From an uncultured Peptoniphilus sp. (GTDB lineage: Bacteria > Bacillota > Clostridia > Tissierellales > Peptoniphilaceae), in assembly GCF_943913915.1 (NCBI RefSeq), contig NZ_CALUAA010000001.1, forward strand, positions 62,001 through 126,000: a DNA stretch of 64,000 bases, written 5' to 3'. The position numbers were made by a program, and so were the translations under genes. The notes under the pieces are model-generated. The model was not told the DNA's origin and ran no database searches. It saw only the letters and a program-made list of their open reading frames with translations. Positions 1 through 9,156 of this stretch are shown one piece after another. Each line of letters begins with the position of its first letter. Positions within the stretch are counted from its first letter, which is position 1.

Positions 1-1553
1 TGGATGCCATCGGTCTTATACTCGGCGGTCGTGCACAGAAAAATATGATTCGAAAAAATGCAGAATCTTCATCGATTCAAGGCGTTTTTATGACCCGAAA
101 CAAGAAGGCACTAAATTTTTTAAAGGAAAATCGCATCCCCTACGAGGATGTGATTATCGTTGAGCGGTCCCTGTTTAGAGATCGCCCTTCAATCTCTGAA
201 ATCAACGGAAAGACCGTTACCAACGCTCTGTTAAGAGAGTTCGGCTCCATACTGGCTCTATCAGGCATGCAGGGAGAGAACAGCTTTTTAATCGATCCAA
301 AATTTCAGTTGGAGCTTATCGACACCTTCTGCGGTAGAGAACATTTAAATTCCCTACGGGATTTAAGACAGGATGTGGCAAATTATCGTGACCTTGAAAA
401 TAAACTCAATAGGGAAAGCGGCGATCCTCAGCAAATGGCTCGAGAGATGGATTTGCTAAGGTACCAAGTGGATGAAATTGAATCATTAGCTCTTGAACCC
501 GGAGAAGACGATCTGTTGAAAGAAGAGTTTCACACCATCCGAAATCAAAGCTCAACACTGGAGTATTTACATGAGCTTTCTCAAATGTCCTTTGATGAGG
601 GAGGTATTCGCAGTTTAATGGATCGTTTCGCATCCTCTCTTGAAAAGGTAGTTCAAAACGACGGAAGCTACGACAAGTTATCCGAGGAGTTTGAAGATAT
701 TCGCTACCGTTTTCAGGAAGTGGCCTACACCTTGAGAGAGCGAGCGGAGAATTTCGAGGCGAATCCCGAACGGCTTAATGAAGTGGCTGAACGGCTTGAC
801 GCCATTAACGGCGCCAAAAGGAAGTACGGAGACAGCCTCGAAAAAATTGAGGAATTTCTTGAAGCGAGCCGTGAACGATTGGCTTATCTTAAAGATTACG
901 ATCAAAATATAGAAGATTTAAAGAATGAAATAGAAAAAGTTAAAAAGGATGCGGATAAAAAAGCCGAAAGCATTCGTAAGTCACGAATTGCAATGTCGAA
1001 AAAAGTAGAAGGTCGTATCGCCGAGGTAATGAAAGAGCTGGATATACCCGAGGCTAAATTTAAAATTCACTTTGAAGAAAAAGCTCTTTCAGAAAACGGT
1101 AAGGACGCAGTCATCTATATGGTATCTACCAACAAAGGAGAGGACCTTCTGCCGTTGTCAGAAGTAGCTTCCGGAGGTGAGATCAGCAGAATTTTTCTTG
1201 CTTTTATCAGTATCTATGCAGAGTTCGACGATCGGGAGATTCTGATTTTAGATGAGGTCGATACAGGTATGAGCGGGAAGACGGCGAAAGTTGTTGCGAA
1301 GAAAATGGCTCAGCTTTCAAAAGATCGGCAGCTTATCGTTGTAAGTCACTTACCTCAAGTTGTAGCTCGCGGGGACAGGCAATATCAAATTACAAAAAAA
1401 GAAGAAAACGGCCGAACAGTTTCAGTCGTTAAATCCTTAAATAAAGAAGAACGCGTCGCCTATCTGGCCACCATGATCAGTGGGGCGGATACGGAGACGA
1501 CAAGAAAGACGGCAAGAGAAATGCTGGAAGAACGTTATGAGGAGGAACTATGA
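1..1553 (+). CDS. recN: DNA repair protein RecN, 3' part (5' end outside window)
   Basis: RecN is an SMC-like ATPase acting early in double-strand break repair. The reading frame is open from base 3 (codons read DAIGLILGGRA), so the visible ATG at 45 is internal. The Walker A loop and true start lie upstream of the window. The central part is a long charged coiled coil. Near the C-terminus are the ABC signature (LSEVASGGEISRIF, about 1156-1197) and Walker B (ILILDEVDTGMSG, about 1240-1278), followed by the H-loop region VVSHLPQV. Its stop overlaps the next start as ATGA. In spore formers recN is usually followed by spoIVB and spo0A; neither is here. Confidence 0.95.
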   Translation, partial: DAIGLILGGRAQKNMIRKNAESSSIQGVFMTRNKKALNFLKENRIPYEDVIIVERSLFRDRPSISEINGKTVTNALLREFGSILALSGMQGENSFLIDPKFQLELIDTFCGREHLNSLRDLRQDVANYRDLENKLNRESGDPQQMAREMDLLRYQVDEIESLALEPGEDDLLKEEFHTIRNQSSTLEYLHELSQMSFDEGGIRSLMDRFASSLEKVVQNDGSYDKLSEEFEDIRYRFQEVAYTLRERAENFEANPERLNEVAERLDAINGAKRKYGDSLEKIEEFLEASRERLAYLKDYDQNIEDLKNEIEKVKKDADKKAESIRKSRIAMSKKVEGRIAEVMKELDIPEAKFKIHFEEKALSENGKDAVIYMVSTNKGEDLLPLSEVASGGEISRIFLAFISIYAEFDDREILILDEVDTGMSGKTAKVVAKKMAQLSKDRQLIVVSHLPQVVARGDRQYQITKKEENGRTVSVVKSLNKEERVAYLATMISGADTETTRKTAREMLEERYEEEL

Positions 1554-2101
1554 TTTCTGAAGAGCGCGTAATACGTAGCGAAAAGATTTATGAAGGCAAG
1601 GTCGTAACCTTGCGCTGCCATACGGTCGAATTAGACGGGCAACGCTACGGCAAACGTGAAATAGTGGAGCACGCGGGCGGAGCCTGCATTATCTGCTTCA
1701 GAGAAGACGGAAGTATTCCCTTTGTGCGTCAATATCGCATTGCCACAAAGAAAAACTTATTGGAACTTCCTGCCGGATTTATTGAACATAACGAAAACCC
1801 CATGACAGCCGCCCTTCGTGAGCTTTCAGAGGAGACAGGCCTCGTAGCGGAATCTGCAGAGTTTTTACTGGAAGCCTACACATCTCCGGGTTTTACCAAC
1901 GAAAAGATCTACATTTTCATGTGTGAAAATCCCGAACAGGGTGAACAGCATTTAGATGAAACCGAAGACCTGGAAGTTGAATATATGCAACTGGATGAAG
2001 CACTTCGCATGGTAAAGCTCGGCGAAATAATCGATGCAAAGACGATTATCGCCCTGTATGCCGCCAAAGAAATGAGAGATAAAAATGAATCAAGCAATTA
2101 A
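1550..2101 (+). CDS. nudF: Nudix hydrolase, ADP-ribose pyrophosphatase type
   Basis: Predicted to hydrolyse ADP-ribose or related nucleoside diphosphate sugars to AMP plus a phosphosugar in the cytoplasm. A perfect Nudix box (G-x5-E-x7-REUxEExGU) is visible as GFIEHNEN...RELSEETGL around residues 82-104. The sequence GFTNEKIYIF after it matches the ADP-ribose pyrophosphatase subgroup. Length of 183 aa is normal. It overlaps recN by 4 bases and punA by 17 bases, so it is translationally coupled in a nucleotide-salvage run. Exact substrate is inferred from family. Confidence 0.9.
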   Translation: MISEERVIRSEKIYEGKVVTLRCHTVELDGQRYGKREIVEHAGGACIICFREDGSIPFVRQYRIATKKNLLELPAGFIEHNENPMTAALRELSEETGLVAESAEFLLEAYTSPGFTNEKIYIFMCENPEQGEQHLDETEDLEVEYMQLDEALRMVKLGEIIDAKTIIALYAAKEMRDKNESSN

Positions 2102-2882
2102 ATTTATTCGAAGCAAGACAGACATTAAGCCGGAAATCGGCATTATTTTAGGGAGCGGCCTAGGTGACTTTGCAGAAAGTATCGAAAATCCGACGCGGAT
2201 TCCCTATGGTGAGATTCCGGGTTTTAAACAATCTACAGTAGAAGGCCACAGCGGAGAGCTTATTCTAGGTAGCCTTAAAGGTAAACATATCGTCGCTATG
2301 AAGGGGCGCATTCACTTTTACGAAGGTTTCGATATTCAAGACGTAGTCTATCCGGTAAAAATTCTTTGCGGATTAGGGATCGAAAAGCTTATCGTTACCA
2401 ATGCTGCAGGAGGAGTGAATCGAAACTTCAAACCGGGCACGCTCATGCTGATTAACGATCAAATTAACTTTAATGGGAAAAATCCCCTGATCGGGCCTAA
2501 TGATCCCGTAGGCGATCGCTTCCCCGATATGTCTTACGCATACGACGGGGTATTGCTGGAAAAAGCCAGAGAAATTGCAAAAGATTTAAATATTAACTAC
2601 GAAACCGGCGTCTATATGTATATGACAGGTCCCAGTTATGAAACACCGGCGGAAGTACGTATGGCGAGTATCTTAGGTGCCGATGCTGTAGGTATGAGCA
2701 CGGTTCCGGAAGTTATTATCGCACGCCACCGCGGTATAAAAGTGATCGGCATTTCCTGCATTACCAATATGGCGGCGGGAGTATTAGATCAGCCCTTAGA
2801 TCATGAGGAAGTTATTCGCGTATCGGCGGAAGTATCTGACGATTTTAAAAAACTCGTAACGGGAATCGTCGAGGAGATTTAA
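2085..2882 (+). CDS. punA: Purine-nucleoside phosphorylase (trimeric type)
   Basis: Phosphorolysis of purine (deoxy)nucleosides to free base and (deoxy)ribose-1-phosphate. The 265 aa length and motifs are those of the trimeric PNP family: phosphate-binding GSGLGDF near residue 22, GRIHFYEG near residue 79, TNAAGG, and the base-site segment VGMSTVPEVIIARH followed by GISCITNMAAG. Start ATG is inside the Nudix gene with only a weak SD, suggesting coupling. It pairs with the adjacent pyrimidine phosphorylase for nucleoside salvage. Confidence 0.95.
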   Translation: MNQAIKFIRSKTDIKPEIGIILGSGLGDFAESIENPTRIPYGEIPGFKQSTVEGHSGELILGSLKGKHIVAMKGRIHFYEGFDIQDVVYPVKILCGLGIEKLIVTNAAGGVNRNFKPGTLMLINDQINFNGKNPLIGPNDPVGDRFPDMSYAYDGVLLEKAREIAKDLNINYETGVYMYMTGPSYETPAEVRMASILGADAVGMSTVPEVIIARHRGIKVIGISCITNMAAGVLDQPLDHEEVIRVSAEVSDDFKKLVTGIVEEI

Positions 2883-2885
2883 TTC

Positions 2886-4196
2886 ATGAGTGTATTGGAA
2901 GTTATTGAAAAGAAAAAACAGGGCCGTCCGCTTTCTGCTGATGAAATAAAAGACACAATAGATGATTATGTTAAAGGTGTCATCAAAGATTATCAAATGA
3001 GCGCGCTCTTAATGGCTATTTATTTTAAAGGGATGAATAAAGAAGAGATCAATGCGCTGACAGGTGCTATGATCGATTCCGGTGATACGGTGGACTTATC
3101 ATCTATTAAGGGGACCATCGTAGACAAACACTCCACAGGCGGTGTCGGCGATACGACGACGCTCATTCTTGGTCCCATTCTTTCAGCATACGGTTTGCCT
3201 TTTGGAAAGATGAGCGGAAGAGGACTGGGTCACACCGGGGGTACCCTGGATAAATTAGAAGCGATTCCCGGACTTCACGTGGACCTTTCCGTGGACGAAA
3301 TTATAGACGCCACAAATAACGTGGGCATGGCCGTGGCCGGACAGACGGCAAATATTACGCCGGCGGACAAAAAGCTCTACGCTTTACGAGATGCCACGGC
3401 GACAGTCGATGCTATCCCCTTAATCGCATCGAGTATTATGAGTAAAAAGCTCGCCATTCATGGCGATTGTCTGCTTCTGGATGTAAAAGTCGGCGACGGT
3501 GCTTTTATGAGAGACAGAGAGAGTGCTTTGAAATTGGCGGAAACCATGGTTTCCATCGGCGAAAACTTCGGCAGAAAAACCGTGGCTATGTTGACTCGCA
3601 TGGATCAACCTTTAGGAAAGGCTGTAGGAAACGCCCTTGAAATTCAAGAGGCCATCGATACGCTTAAGGGCGAAGGACCTGATGACTTGACGGAACTTTG
3701 CATCGCTCTTGCCGTGCGTTTGATTGCTATGACTTGTGGAGATGATCGAGATCAAATCGAAAGCGAGGTACGAGAACTCATTGAAAACGGAAAGGCCCTC
3801 GAACAGTTTAAGCGCTTCGTAGAGAATCAGGGCGGGGACGGCCGCGTCGTCGATGACCCGTCGGTTCTTGAAAAGGCAAAGCATACACTGGATGTAAAGG
3901 CGACAACTTCAGGCTTTATTCAAGCAATTCCGGCACACGATGTGGGAATCTTAGCGAGAGACCTCGGTGCGGGGCGCATTACAATGGATGATACTTTGGA
4001 CATGGCGGCAGGGATTTACCTTCATAAAAAAGTAGGGGACGAGGTAAGCGAGGGCGATGTTCTCGCTACTCTCTATAGCGCAAAACCCGAGGCTCTGAGC
4101 GAGGGAAATAAGCGTATGGAAGAGATCGTAAAGATTTCCTCCGAAGTGGTTCATGTAGAGCCGCTGATAATAGATGAGGTATTCCATGGATTATAG
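2886..4196 (+). CDS. pdp: Pyrimidine-nucleoside phosphorylase
   Basis: Phosphorolysis of uridine, thymidine and deoxyuridine to base and pentose-1-phosphate. The family signature is clear: KHSTGGVGDTTT (residues about 80-91), SGRGLGHTGGTLDKLE, and the K/S-rich base pocket SSIMSKKLA. At 436 aa it has the length of the Firmicute Pdp enzyme rather than strict thymidine phosphorylase, but the substrate range cannot be read directly. An AGGAG SD lies about 8 bases before the ATG. Only three bases separate it from punA. Confidence 0.93.
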   Translation: MSVLEVIEKKKQGRPLSADEIKDTIDDYVKGVIKDYQMSALLMAIYFKGMNKEEINALTGAMIDSGDTVDLSSIKGTIVDKHSTGGVGDTTTLILGPILSAYGLPFGKMSGRGLGHTGGTLDKLEAIPGLHVDLSVDEIIDATNNVGMAVAGQTANITPADKKLYALRDATATVDAIPLIASSIMSKKLAIHGDCLLLDVKVGDGAFMRDRESALKLAETMVSIGENFGRKTVAMLTRMDQPLGKAVGNALEIQEAIDTLKGEGPDDLTELCIALAVRLIAMTCGDDRDQIESEVRELIENGKALEQFKRFVENQGGDGRVVDDPSVLEKAKHTLDVKATTSGFIQAIPAHDVGILARDLGAGRITMDDTLDMAAGIYLHKKVGDEVSEGDVLATLYSAKPEALSEGNKRMEEIVKISSEVVHVEPLIIDEVFHGL

Positions 4197-4791
4197 TGTT
4201 TACCTTTGGTCGATTCCGGCCCTTATTATCGCCATTGTCGGGCATGAAATCGGCCACGGCTATGTATCTTATTTACTGGGAGATGACACGGCGAAGCGAG
4301 ACGGGCGTCTGAGTCTGAACCCCCTGGATCATATTGATCCCGTGGGGCTGTTATTTATGATCGTCTTTCGCTTCGGATGGGCGAAAGCCGTTCCCATTAA
4401 TCCCGGATACTACAAAAACAGAAGAAAGGGCACAATTCTCGTGTCTCTTGCCGGAGTAACGGTAAACTTTATATTCGCTCTCATCGCAGGAATTCTACTC
4501 GTGTGGACGTCGAAGCATAACTACGTCATCAGCGAATTTTTCTATCAATTTCTTTGGTACAATACCATGCTCGGCGTATTTAATCTCGTACCACTGCCGC
4601 CTCTTGACGGTTCAAAGGTTCTGGCATCGTTGCTGCCCGGCGACTTGGAATTTAAATTTTATAAATATGAAAAATATTTTTACTGGATTCTGTTCTTCGG
4701 CGTGGTAAGCGGCTTTATCTCCCGTATTATCGGCCCTGCCGTATACGGTTTGGCAAATTTATTTGTAAGGATTGGAGCATTTTTAGTCTAA
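4186..4791 (+). CDS. Site-2 protease family membrane metalloprotease (M50)
   Basis: A small intramembrane zinc metalloprotease of the YwhC-like S2P group with about five hydrophobic segments. The zinc motif HEIGH is near residues 19-23 and the third ligand lies in NLVPLPPLDGSK. No PDZ domain is present, unlike RseP at 55394. An in-frame ATG exists at 4174, but the GAGGT SD at 4176-4180 sits five bases before the ATG at 4186, so I chose 4186 (201 aa). It overlaps pdp by 11 bases and scpA by one. S2P genes next to scpAB are common in Firmicutes; the substrate is unknown. Confidence 0.88.
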   Translation: MDYSVYLWSIPALIIAIVGHEIGHGYVSYLLGDDTAKRDGRLSLNPLDHIDPVGLLFMIVFRFGWAKAVPINPGYYKNRRKGTILVSLAGVTVNFIFALIAGILLVWTSKHNYVISEFFYQFLWYNTMLGVFNLVPLPPLDGSKVLASLLPGDLEFKFYKYEKYFYWILFFGVVSGFISRIIGPAVYGLANLFVRIGAFLV

Positions 4792-5519
4792 TGGATTTTG
4801 AAATTGTCTACGGTTCCTTTTCAGGGCCCATGGAAGTTCTCCTGGAGCTTATTAAGAAGAGGGAAATGGATATTTATGATATTCAAATTCATATTTTAGT
4901 GGATGATTTTCTACACTATATCGACACCATGACAGGCCCTGTTATGGATTCCGTAGTCGATTTCTTGTCCATGGCAAGTTATTTACTCGCCATTAAAAGC
5001 CGAATGCTCTTACCTGAGCGGCCGACGGATGATGAGGAAGAAGAAGACCCTCGGGAAGATCTCGTGGAAAGAATTGTGGAGTATCAGCGCATGAAAGCGC
5101 TAAGCGAGCTCTTAGAGGAAATGGCGGCTTATGAAAACGGCGCCGTTTACAAAAAGCAGGAGGACTTCACGGAGTTTTCGGAACAGGATTTGATTAAAGA
5201 AGGTAGTCTCGAAGACTTGACGAAGGCCTTTCGCGAGGCCATGCTTCAGTTTAAAATACACGAAGAAGCAAAACGCTCCTTGGAAAAAATCTCCTCTGCG
5301 GAATATAGTTTCCAAGAAGCCAGAGAAAAAATACAGTGGGCCTTTAATCAATGGGATGAGCCGAGTTTTCTCACCATGGTAGAGGAAGCGGAGAGCCGAA
5401 TTGAGATCGTTACGATCTTTCTGACCCTATTGGAGCTGATGAAAGATCAAAGTATTTTCTGTAAACAAAAGGGGAAGGATATTATTTTGTCGAAAAGGAA
5501 AGTGCCTTATGCATCCTAA
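4791..5519 (+). CDS. scpA: Segregation and condensation protein A
   Basis: Kleisin subunit of the SMC-ScpAB condensin, bridging SMC heads and binding ScpB. The N-terminal FSGPMEVLLELIKKREMDIYDI motif region (residues 8-29) and the acidic linker (DDEEEEDPRED, about residue 80) are typical, as is the winged-helix C-terminus after residue 180. Length 242 aa is normal. The start shares one base with the preceding stop (TAATG) and has only a distant GGAG, suggesting coupled translation. It is followed directly by its partner scpB. Confidence 0.95.
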   Translation: MDFEIVYGSFSGPMEVLLELIKKREMDIYDIQIHILVDDFLHYIDTMTGPVMDSVVDFLSMASYLLAIKSRMLLPERPTDDEEEEDPREDLVERIVEYQRMKALSELLEEMAAYENGAVYKKQEDFTEFSEQDLIKEGSLEDLTKAFREAMLQFKIHEEAKRSLEKISSAEYSFQEAREKIQWAFNQWDEPSFLTMVEEAESRIEIVTIFLTLLELMKDQSIFCKQKGKDIILSKRKVPYAS

Positions 5520-6027
5520 AGCACAATTAGAAGCCCTTCTTTTTGCGTGGGGAGAACCTTTGAGTGAAAAGGATATACGCCAAGCTTTAAATTTAACGGC
5601 CCTTGAGGTACGAAATCTCTTAACGGAATTTGCAGAGGAGTTGAAGAGAGAAGACAGAGGGCTTCGTTTGGTTACTATTGAGGATAGTTACCAGCTTTCT
5701 ACCAAGCCCGAGCTTTTCGAAGAAATTGCCGCTTATGCAAAGCGCAACCACTCAAAAAATCTTTCCAATGCAGCTCTTGAGACGCTATCCATCGTAGCTT
5801 ATAAGCAACCTGTTTTAAAATCCGATATCGAAGATATTCGAGGGGTGCGTTGCGATCAGGTTCTAAAAAGTTTGGAGCGAACGGAGCTCATCACGGTTCT
5901 CGGCCGGCGTGATATCCCCGGGCGTCCCAAAGTCTACGGCACGACAGAACTGTTTCTTAAGAAATTCGGGCTATCAAGTTTAGATGATCTTCCGGTATTA
6001 GAAGAAGAGGAAAGTGAAGAGGAGTAG
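5509..6027 (+). CDS. scpB: Segregation and condensation protein B
   Basis: ScpB forms a dimer that binds ScpA within the condensin complex. It has two winged-helix domains; the conserved core NAALETLSIVAYKQP is at about residues 87-101, followed by DIEDIRGVRCDQVLKSL. At 172 aa it is slightly short and has an acidic tail ending LEEEESEEE. It overlaps scpA by 11 bases, with AAGGAAAG as SD. Confidence 0.95.
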   Translation: MHPKAQLEALLFAWGEPLSEKDIRQALNLTALEVRNLLTEFAEELKREDRGLRLVTIEDSYQLSTKPELFEEIAAYAKRNHSKNLSNAALETLSIVAYKQPVLKSDIEDIRGVRCDQVLKSLERTELITVLGRRDIPGRPKVYGTTELFLKKFGLSSLDDLPVLEEEESEEE

Positions 6028-6029
6028 GA

Positions 6030-6740
6030 ATGAGACTTCAAAAATACATGGCCCACGCTGGTGTCGCCAGTAGGCGAAAATGTGAAGAGATTATAGCCGA
6101 AGGACGCGTGAAGGTTAATGGCGAAATTATCGACACTCAAGGATACAAAGTAGAAGAGAGGGATAAAGTAACTGTCGACGGCAAAACGATACGACCTGTC
6201 AGGCGAAATACTTATCTCCTTATGAATAAACCGAGAGGTGTTGTGTCCTCTGCGAAAGACAATAAGGATCGCCAGACGGTATTGGATCTTCTGGCGCCCA
6301 ATATTCGCGCAAGACTCTATCCGGTAGGGCGATTAGATATGGATTCTTCCGGGCTTATTTTATTAACCGACGACGGTGAGTTGACGGAGCATCTTCTTCA
6401 TCCGAAATATGAAATAGAAAAGACGTATAAAGTAACAGTTACAGGCTTGGTAACTGAAGGAGATGCCGAAAAGCTGTCCTCGGGTGTCAGACTTAAAGAC
6501 GGCATGACGGCGCCCGGAGACTTTAAAATTTTAGAACATCGCAACAAGAAGACCCGATTGGAATGTACAATCCGCGAGGGCCGCAATCGACAAATTCGCC
6601 GAATGTTTGAATCCTTAGGTTATGAAGTCGTTCAATTGGAGCGCATCGCATTCGGACCTTTAAAGATAACAGGACTTGGAAAGGGAGATTATCGCCCCCT
6701 TCGCGAAAAAGAAATCAGGATACTTAAGTCATGGAAATAA
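6030..6740 (+). CDS. rluB: Ribosomal large-subunit pseudouridine synthase B type (RsuA/RluB family)
   Basis: Converts a specific rRNA uridine to pseudouridine, probably U2605-equivalent in 23S rRNA. An N-terminal S4 RNA-binding domain (MRLQKYMAHAGVASRRKCEE) is followed by the catalytic motif GRLDMDSSGLILLTDDGEL near residues 101-119, with the catalytic Asp in GRLD. The C-terminal REGRNRQIRRMFE motif is also clear. Length 236 aa is standard. It lies two bases after scpB, the usual Firmicute scpA-scpB-rluB order. RluB versus RsuA is inferred from this synteny. Confidence 0.92.
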   Translation: MRLQKYMAHAGVASRRKCEEIIAEGRVKVNGEIIDTQGYKVEERDKVTVDGKTIRPVRRNTYLLMNKPRGVVSSAKDNKDRQTVLDLLAPNIRARLYPVGRLDMDSSGLILLTDDGELTEHLLHPKYEIEKTYKVTVTGLVTEGDAEKLSSGVRLKDGMTAPGDFKILEHRNKKTRLECTIREGRNRQIRRMFESLGYEVVQLERIAFGPLKITGLGKGDYRPLREKEIRILKSWK

Positions 6741-7288
6741 TTCCCGGAAATGCCGTACGCTGGTCACATTTTATGGCGGAGAGTCTCTTAAACAAAAACT
6801 CCCTTGCAGTTGATCTTACAGCGGGAAACGGACATGATACGCTTTTTCTCGCCGAACGTGTAGGGCGTGTTATCGCCATGGATATTCAGGATGAGGCTAT
6901 TCGCTCGACGAACATTCGATTAGAAGAACATAATGTTCAAAATGTTGAGCTATTTTGCGACAGCCATGAACGAGTTGCAGATTACGTCGCACTTGAAAAG
7001 GTCGATGTTTTTTTTATGAACCTGGGTTATCTGCCGAGAGGAGATAAGAAAAACACCACGGAATGGGAAACGACGAAAAAAACTTTAGAGCTCATTTTAA
7101 AATCCATGAAAAAACATGGGATGATCAGCATTTGTGTCTATCCCGGTCATGAAGAAGGGGCCATTGAAAGCGACGGCTTAAAGATGTTTTGTAAGAATCT
7201 GAATCGTAGAGAGTATCGTGTCGCATTGTCGGTATTTCCCAACCAACACGAGGATTCCCCTTACTGGATCGGTATCGAGAGGTTTTAG
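6731..7288 (+). CDS. ytqB: SAM-dependent methyltransferase, YtqB/rRNA methylase family
   Basis: A class I methyltransferase of the 'rRNA methylase' family that includes B. subtilis YtqB. The SAM-binding motif I is VDLTAGNGHDT (residues 27-37), motif II is VIAMDIQDEAI, and motif IV is FFMNLGYLP with the family's G-Y-L-P and a later YPGHEEG. The substrate is not known to me with certainty. It overlaps rluB by ten bases and ends directly before the next ATG, so it belongs to the same transcript. Confidence 0.85.
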   Translation: MEIIPGNAVRWSHFMAESLLNKNSLAVDLTAGNGHDTLFLAERVGRVIAMDIQDEAIRSTNIRLEEHNVQNVELFCDSHERVADYVALEKVDVFFMNLGYLPRGDKKNTTEWETTKKTLELILKSMKKHGMISICVYPGHEEGAIESDGLKMFCKNLNRREYRVALSVFPNQHEDSPYWIGIERF

Positions 7289-8503
7289 ATGATTATAGTA
7301 ATCGGCGGAGGGCCCGCCGGCATGATGGCGGCCATTCGAGGAGCTGAAAACGACAAAGTATTACTTATCGAGCAAAATGAAAAACTTGGGAAGAAACTGT
7401 TTATAACGGGAAAGGGACGTTGTAATCTCTGCAATGACGGAGAAGATGAGCTGTTTTTCGACTCCCTTCACCGTAACGGACGCTTTATGTATTCCTCGTA
7501 CTATAGTTTAACCAGCTACAGCCTTCAGTATTTTTTTGAATCGGGAGGCGTACCTTTAAAAGTGGAGCGCGGACAGCGTGTCTTCCCGGTAAGCGATAAA
7601 TCCTCGGATGTGATTCGACGTCTCGAAAGAGAACTTCTGGATCGAAAGGTGGAAATCCGATACAATACCAAGGTTTTAAATGTAGAGAAAACAGGTGATG
7701 AATTTTGCGTTCAAACCGATAGAGGACCGTTTAACGGAGACAAAGTCATCGTCGCTACGGGAGGTATAACTTACAAAAACACAGGCTCCACAGGAGACGG
7801 CTATCGATGGGCAAAAGAATTAGGATTAAAAGTTGTAAAACCTGTGGCAGGTCTTGTAGGGTTAAGAGCCGACATTCCCTTTAGAAAGTCTCTTCAAGGA
7901 TTATCATTAAAAAATGTTCAACTCTTTGCCCGGACAGAAGACGGAGAAGACAGCGAATTCGGGGAAATGCTTATAACCCATTACGGAATAAGCGGACCCA
8001 TTGTCTTGAGTCTTTCTTCAAGAATCAATAGAAAGAAACATGTCGACCTTTGGATCGATCTTAAGCCCGCCCTTAGTAGAGAAAAGTTGAACGAGCGTTT
8101 GATTCGGGAAGTAAATAAAAACAGTAATAAAGAGATGCACACGATTTTAAAAAATCTCGTACCGAAATCCCTTGTGGAACCTTTATTATTCCTATCAAAT
8201 CTGGATCCTGCTATGCCTGCTCATCAGTTGACCGTCGAAATGCGGAAAGAGTTAGTGGAAAATTTCAAACGTTTCCCTATGACCTATCGGGGGCTATTCG
8301 ATGAAAATACGGGCATCGTCACTACAGGCGGTATTGACGTTTCAGAACTCAACCCTTCTACAATGGAAAGTTTAAAAGTTAGCGGGCTCTATTTTTGCGG
8401 GGAAGTCATCGATGTAGACGGGCCTACGGGAGGATATAATTTACAGATCGCCTTTTCTACCGGAAATCTTGCCGGTATGAGTGCATCAAAGGAGGAAGAA
8501 TGA
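7289..8503 (+). CDS. NAD(P)/FAD-dependent oxidoreductase, HI0933/BaiN family
   Basis: A cytoplasmic flavoprotein of the HI0933-like (BaiN/YtfP) family. The N-terminal dinucleotide fold IVIGGGPAGMMAA (residues 3-15) is followed by GKKLFITGKGRCNLCN, which is diagnostic for this family. The C-terminal segment VTTGGIDVSELN and GEVIDVDGPTGGYNLQIAFSTG closes the FAD site. Length 404 aa is normal. BaiN itself reduces bile acid intermediates, but most relatives have no assigned substrate, so I give no gene name. It shares an ATGA overlap with cmk. Confidence 0.9.
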   Translation: MIIVIGGGPAGMMAAIRGAENDKVLLIEQNEKLGKKLFITGKGRCNLCNDGEDELFFDSLHRNGRFMYSSYYSLTSYSLQYFFESGGVPLKVERGQRVFPVSDKSSDVIRRLERELLDRKVEIRYNTKVLNVEKTGDEFCVQTDRGPFNGDKVIVATGGITYKNTGSTGDGYRWAKELGLKVVKPVAGLVGLRADIPFRKSLQGLSLKNVQLFARTEDGEDSEFGEMLITHYGISGPIVLSLSSRINRKKHVDLWIDLKPALSREKLNERLIREVNKNSNKEMHTILKNLVPKSLVEPLLFLSNLDPAMPAHQLTVEMRKELVENFKRFPMTYRGLFDENTGIVTTGGIDVSELNPSTMESLKVSGLYFCGEVIDVDGPTGGYNLQIAFSTGNLAGMSASKEEE

Positions 8504-9156
8504 GTTTTAAAATTGCCATTGACGGGCCGTCAGGCGCAGGTAAATCTGCTATAGCAAAGACCTTAGCTCAGCGCTTAAATTACGAATACATCGATACCGG
8601 TTCCCTCTATCGCACCATCGCCTATATCGCTACTGAAATCGCTCAAACAGACATAGTCGAAGAGATTTTACAAGCCTGCGATGAGGTGACCATCGGCTAC
8701 GAAAAAGGAAGAGTGATTCTCGACGGATCACCCTTAGGGGATGCCATTCGAACGGAGGCTATCTCACAGAAAACCTCCGAGCTTTCAAAAGATCCTGCGA
8801 TTCGAAGCTACCTTCTTCAGCTGCAAAGACGATTAGCTGAAAAAGGCGGAACGGTTATGGAAGGCAGAGACATCGGCACGGTGATCTTGCCTGATGCGGA
8901 AATTAAATTCTTTTTAACCGCAAGTGAAGAGGAGCGGGCGAGAAGACGCTATCTGCAACGCAAAGAGCTTGGTGATGATGTGGATTTAAAAACCATACAA
9001 GAGGATATTCATAGACGTGATCTTCGCGACAGAACCCGTGAAGTAGCACCACTTAAGCAGGCGGAAGATGCTATTGTCATCGACTCTACAAATCTTGAAG
9101 AAGACGAAGTAATCGAAAAAATGATGGGCTATGTGGAGCGAGCGAATGTTTTATAA
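8500..9156 (+). CDS. cmk: Cytidylate kinase
   Basis: Phosphorylates CMP and dCMP to the diphosphates using ATP. The P-loop GPSGAGKSAIAK occupies residues 8-19, then YIDTGSLYRTIA, the conserved EGRDIGTVILPDAEIKFFL, and the lid segment ARRRYLQRKELG. A strong AAGGAGG SD precedes the ATG. Length 218 aa is typical. It is followed by plsC and ispH-rpsA, the common clostridial cmk neighbourhood. Confidence 0.96.
   Translation: MSFKIAIDGPSGAGKSAIAKTLAQRLNYEYIDTGSLYRTIAYIATEIAQTDIVEEILQACDEVTIGYEKGRVILDGSPLGDAIRTEAISQKTSELSKDPAIRSYLLQLQRRLAEKGGTVMEGRDIGTVILPDAEIKFFLTASEEERARRRYLQRKELGDDVDLKTIQEDIHRRDLRDRTREVAPLKQAEDAIVIDSTNLEEDEVIEKMMGYVERANVL

Noticed and set aside
45..53. ATG at 45 as the recN start
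   Set aside because: The frame stays open upstream to the window edge and encodes the conserved segment just after Walker A, so the gene is cut by the window.
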